A stretch of 64,000 nt of DNA from Heloderma charlesbogerti. Lineage: Eukaryota > Chordata > Lepidosauria > Squamata > Helodermatidae. The notes under the pieces were generated by a model. The model ran no database searches and was not told the origin of the DNA. It saw only the letters and a list, made by a program, of their open reading frames with translations. The stretch's first letter is position 1, and the number at the start of each line of letters is the position of its first letter. Shown here in pieces: positions 63,666 to 64,000 of the stretch. The position numbers and the translations under genes are program-made. The stretch covers positions 248,001-312,000 of the forward strand of contig JANEZZ010002664.1 in the NCBI GenBank assembly GCA_026122225.1. Direction: 5' to 3'.

Positions 63666-64000
63666 CAGCCCTGCCTTCTCCTTGCGCGGCTGGGGAATAC
63701 CACTGCCTGTCCCAAGAGGTGACACTGGTCCAGATGGACCAGTGTGCCATCTTAGTATAAAGCACCTTCGTGGGTTTGGTGTTTGCATGGAGGCCATAGC
63801 CCAGAGGCGAGACATCTTTTTCAGCTGGAGAGCTACATACCCACCCAAGAAACCCCTCGGGGGTGCATGCCAGCGCGTGGGCAGGGCCAGTTCCCAAAAT
63901 GGGTGGGCCACCCCACTCCTTTTCTCTCCGTAAGCCTCCCCTCACTATGATCTCTGCTGCACGTGCTGCTCTGCTCAGTGGAACCACCACATCCAAGTGT
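63666..64000. other. Intron sequence to window end, no gene seen
   Basis: No splice borders with SR-like coding sequence are visible, so the next SRRM3 exon is likely past 64000. GGTCCAGATGGACC at 63730-63743 is a small palindrome. Confidence 0.4.

Overview
The window looks like about 64 kb of a vertebrate nuclear genome, most likely a squamate reptile (lizard or snake). Evidence: CR1 non-LTR retrotransposons ending in ATTCTATG repeats, tRNA-derived SINEs of reptilian type, many small hAT-like DNA transposons, ATCT/CA/CT microsatellites, and short exons with GT/AG borders separated by kilobase introns. There is nothing prokaryotic here: no operons, no ribosome-binding sites, and long ORFs occur only in simple repeats and transposon debris.

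The only host gene I can support is the middle of SRRM3 (serine/arginine repetitive matrix 3) on the + strand. Five exons join in one frame: 37238-37339, 52510-52644, 54848-54928, 60733-60762 and 61652-61714. Every internal junction is phase 2 and every exon length is a multiple of three. The joined peptide starts in the C-terminal part of a cwf21-like domain, passes an acidic and cysteine-rich stretch, and enters Lys/Ser/Arg-rich low-complexity sequence. The first coding exons should lie upstream of the window or in parts I could not recognise. The downstream SR-rich exons and C-terminal domain lie beyond 64000.

Layout: 1-4817 is a tetranucleotide (ATCT/ATCC/ATGT) array with higher-order structure. 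4818-23100 is intron or intergenic sequence packed with hAT-like non-autonomous elements, SINEs and LINE debris. 23930-26622 is a 114-bp tandem satellite made from the last part of a CR1 3' end. 26623-37237 is more repeat-rich sequence with a few unique blocks that resemble conserved non-coding DNA. 37238-61714 carries the SRRM3 exons, with introns full of the same repeats. 61715-64000 is intron with one large nested insertion.

The most striking content is a set of at least twenty hAT-type insertions. They share the terminus TAGGGATGT/ACATCCCTA and many have 8-bp target-site duplications, yet their interiors are unrelated. One subset is built from chained near-perfect palindromes around a GATAGGCTACGTAAA hairpin, and its terminal inverted repeats contain a consensus splice donor (AGGTAAGT). 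No transposase ORF was seen, so these would be mobilised in trans. Nested and tandem insertions, including one empty site elsewhere in the window, support the boundaries.
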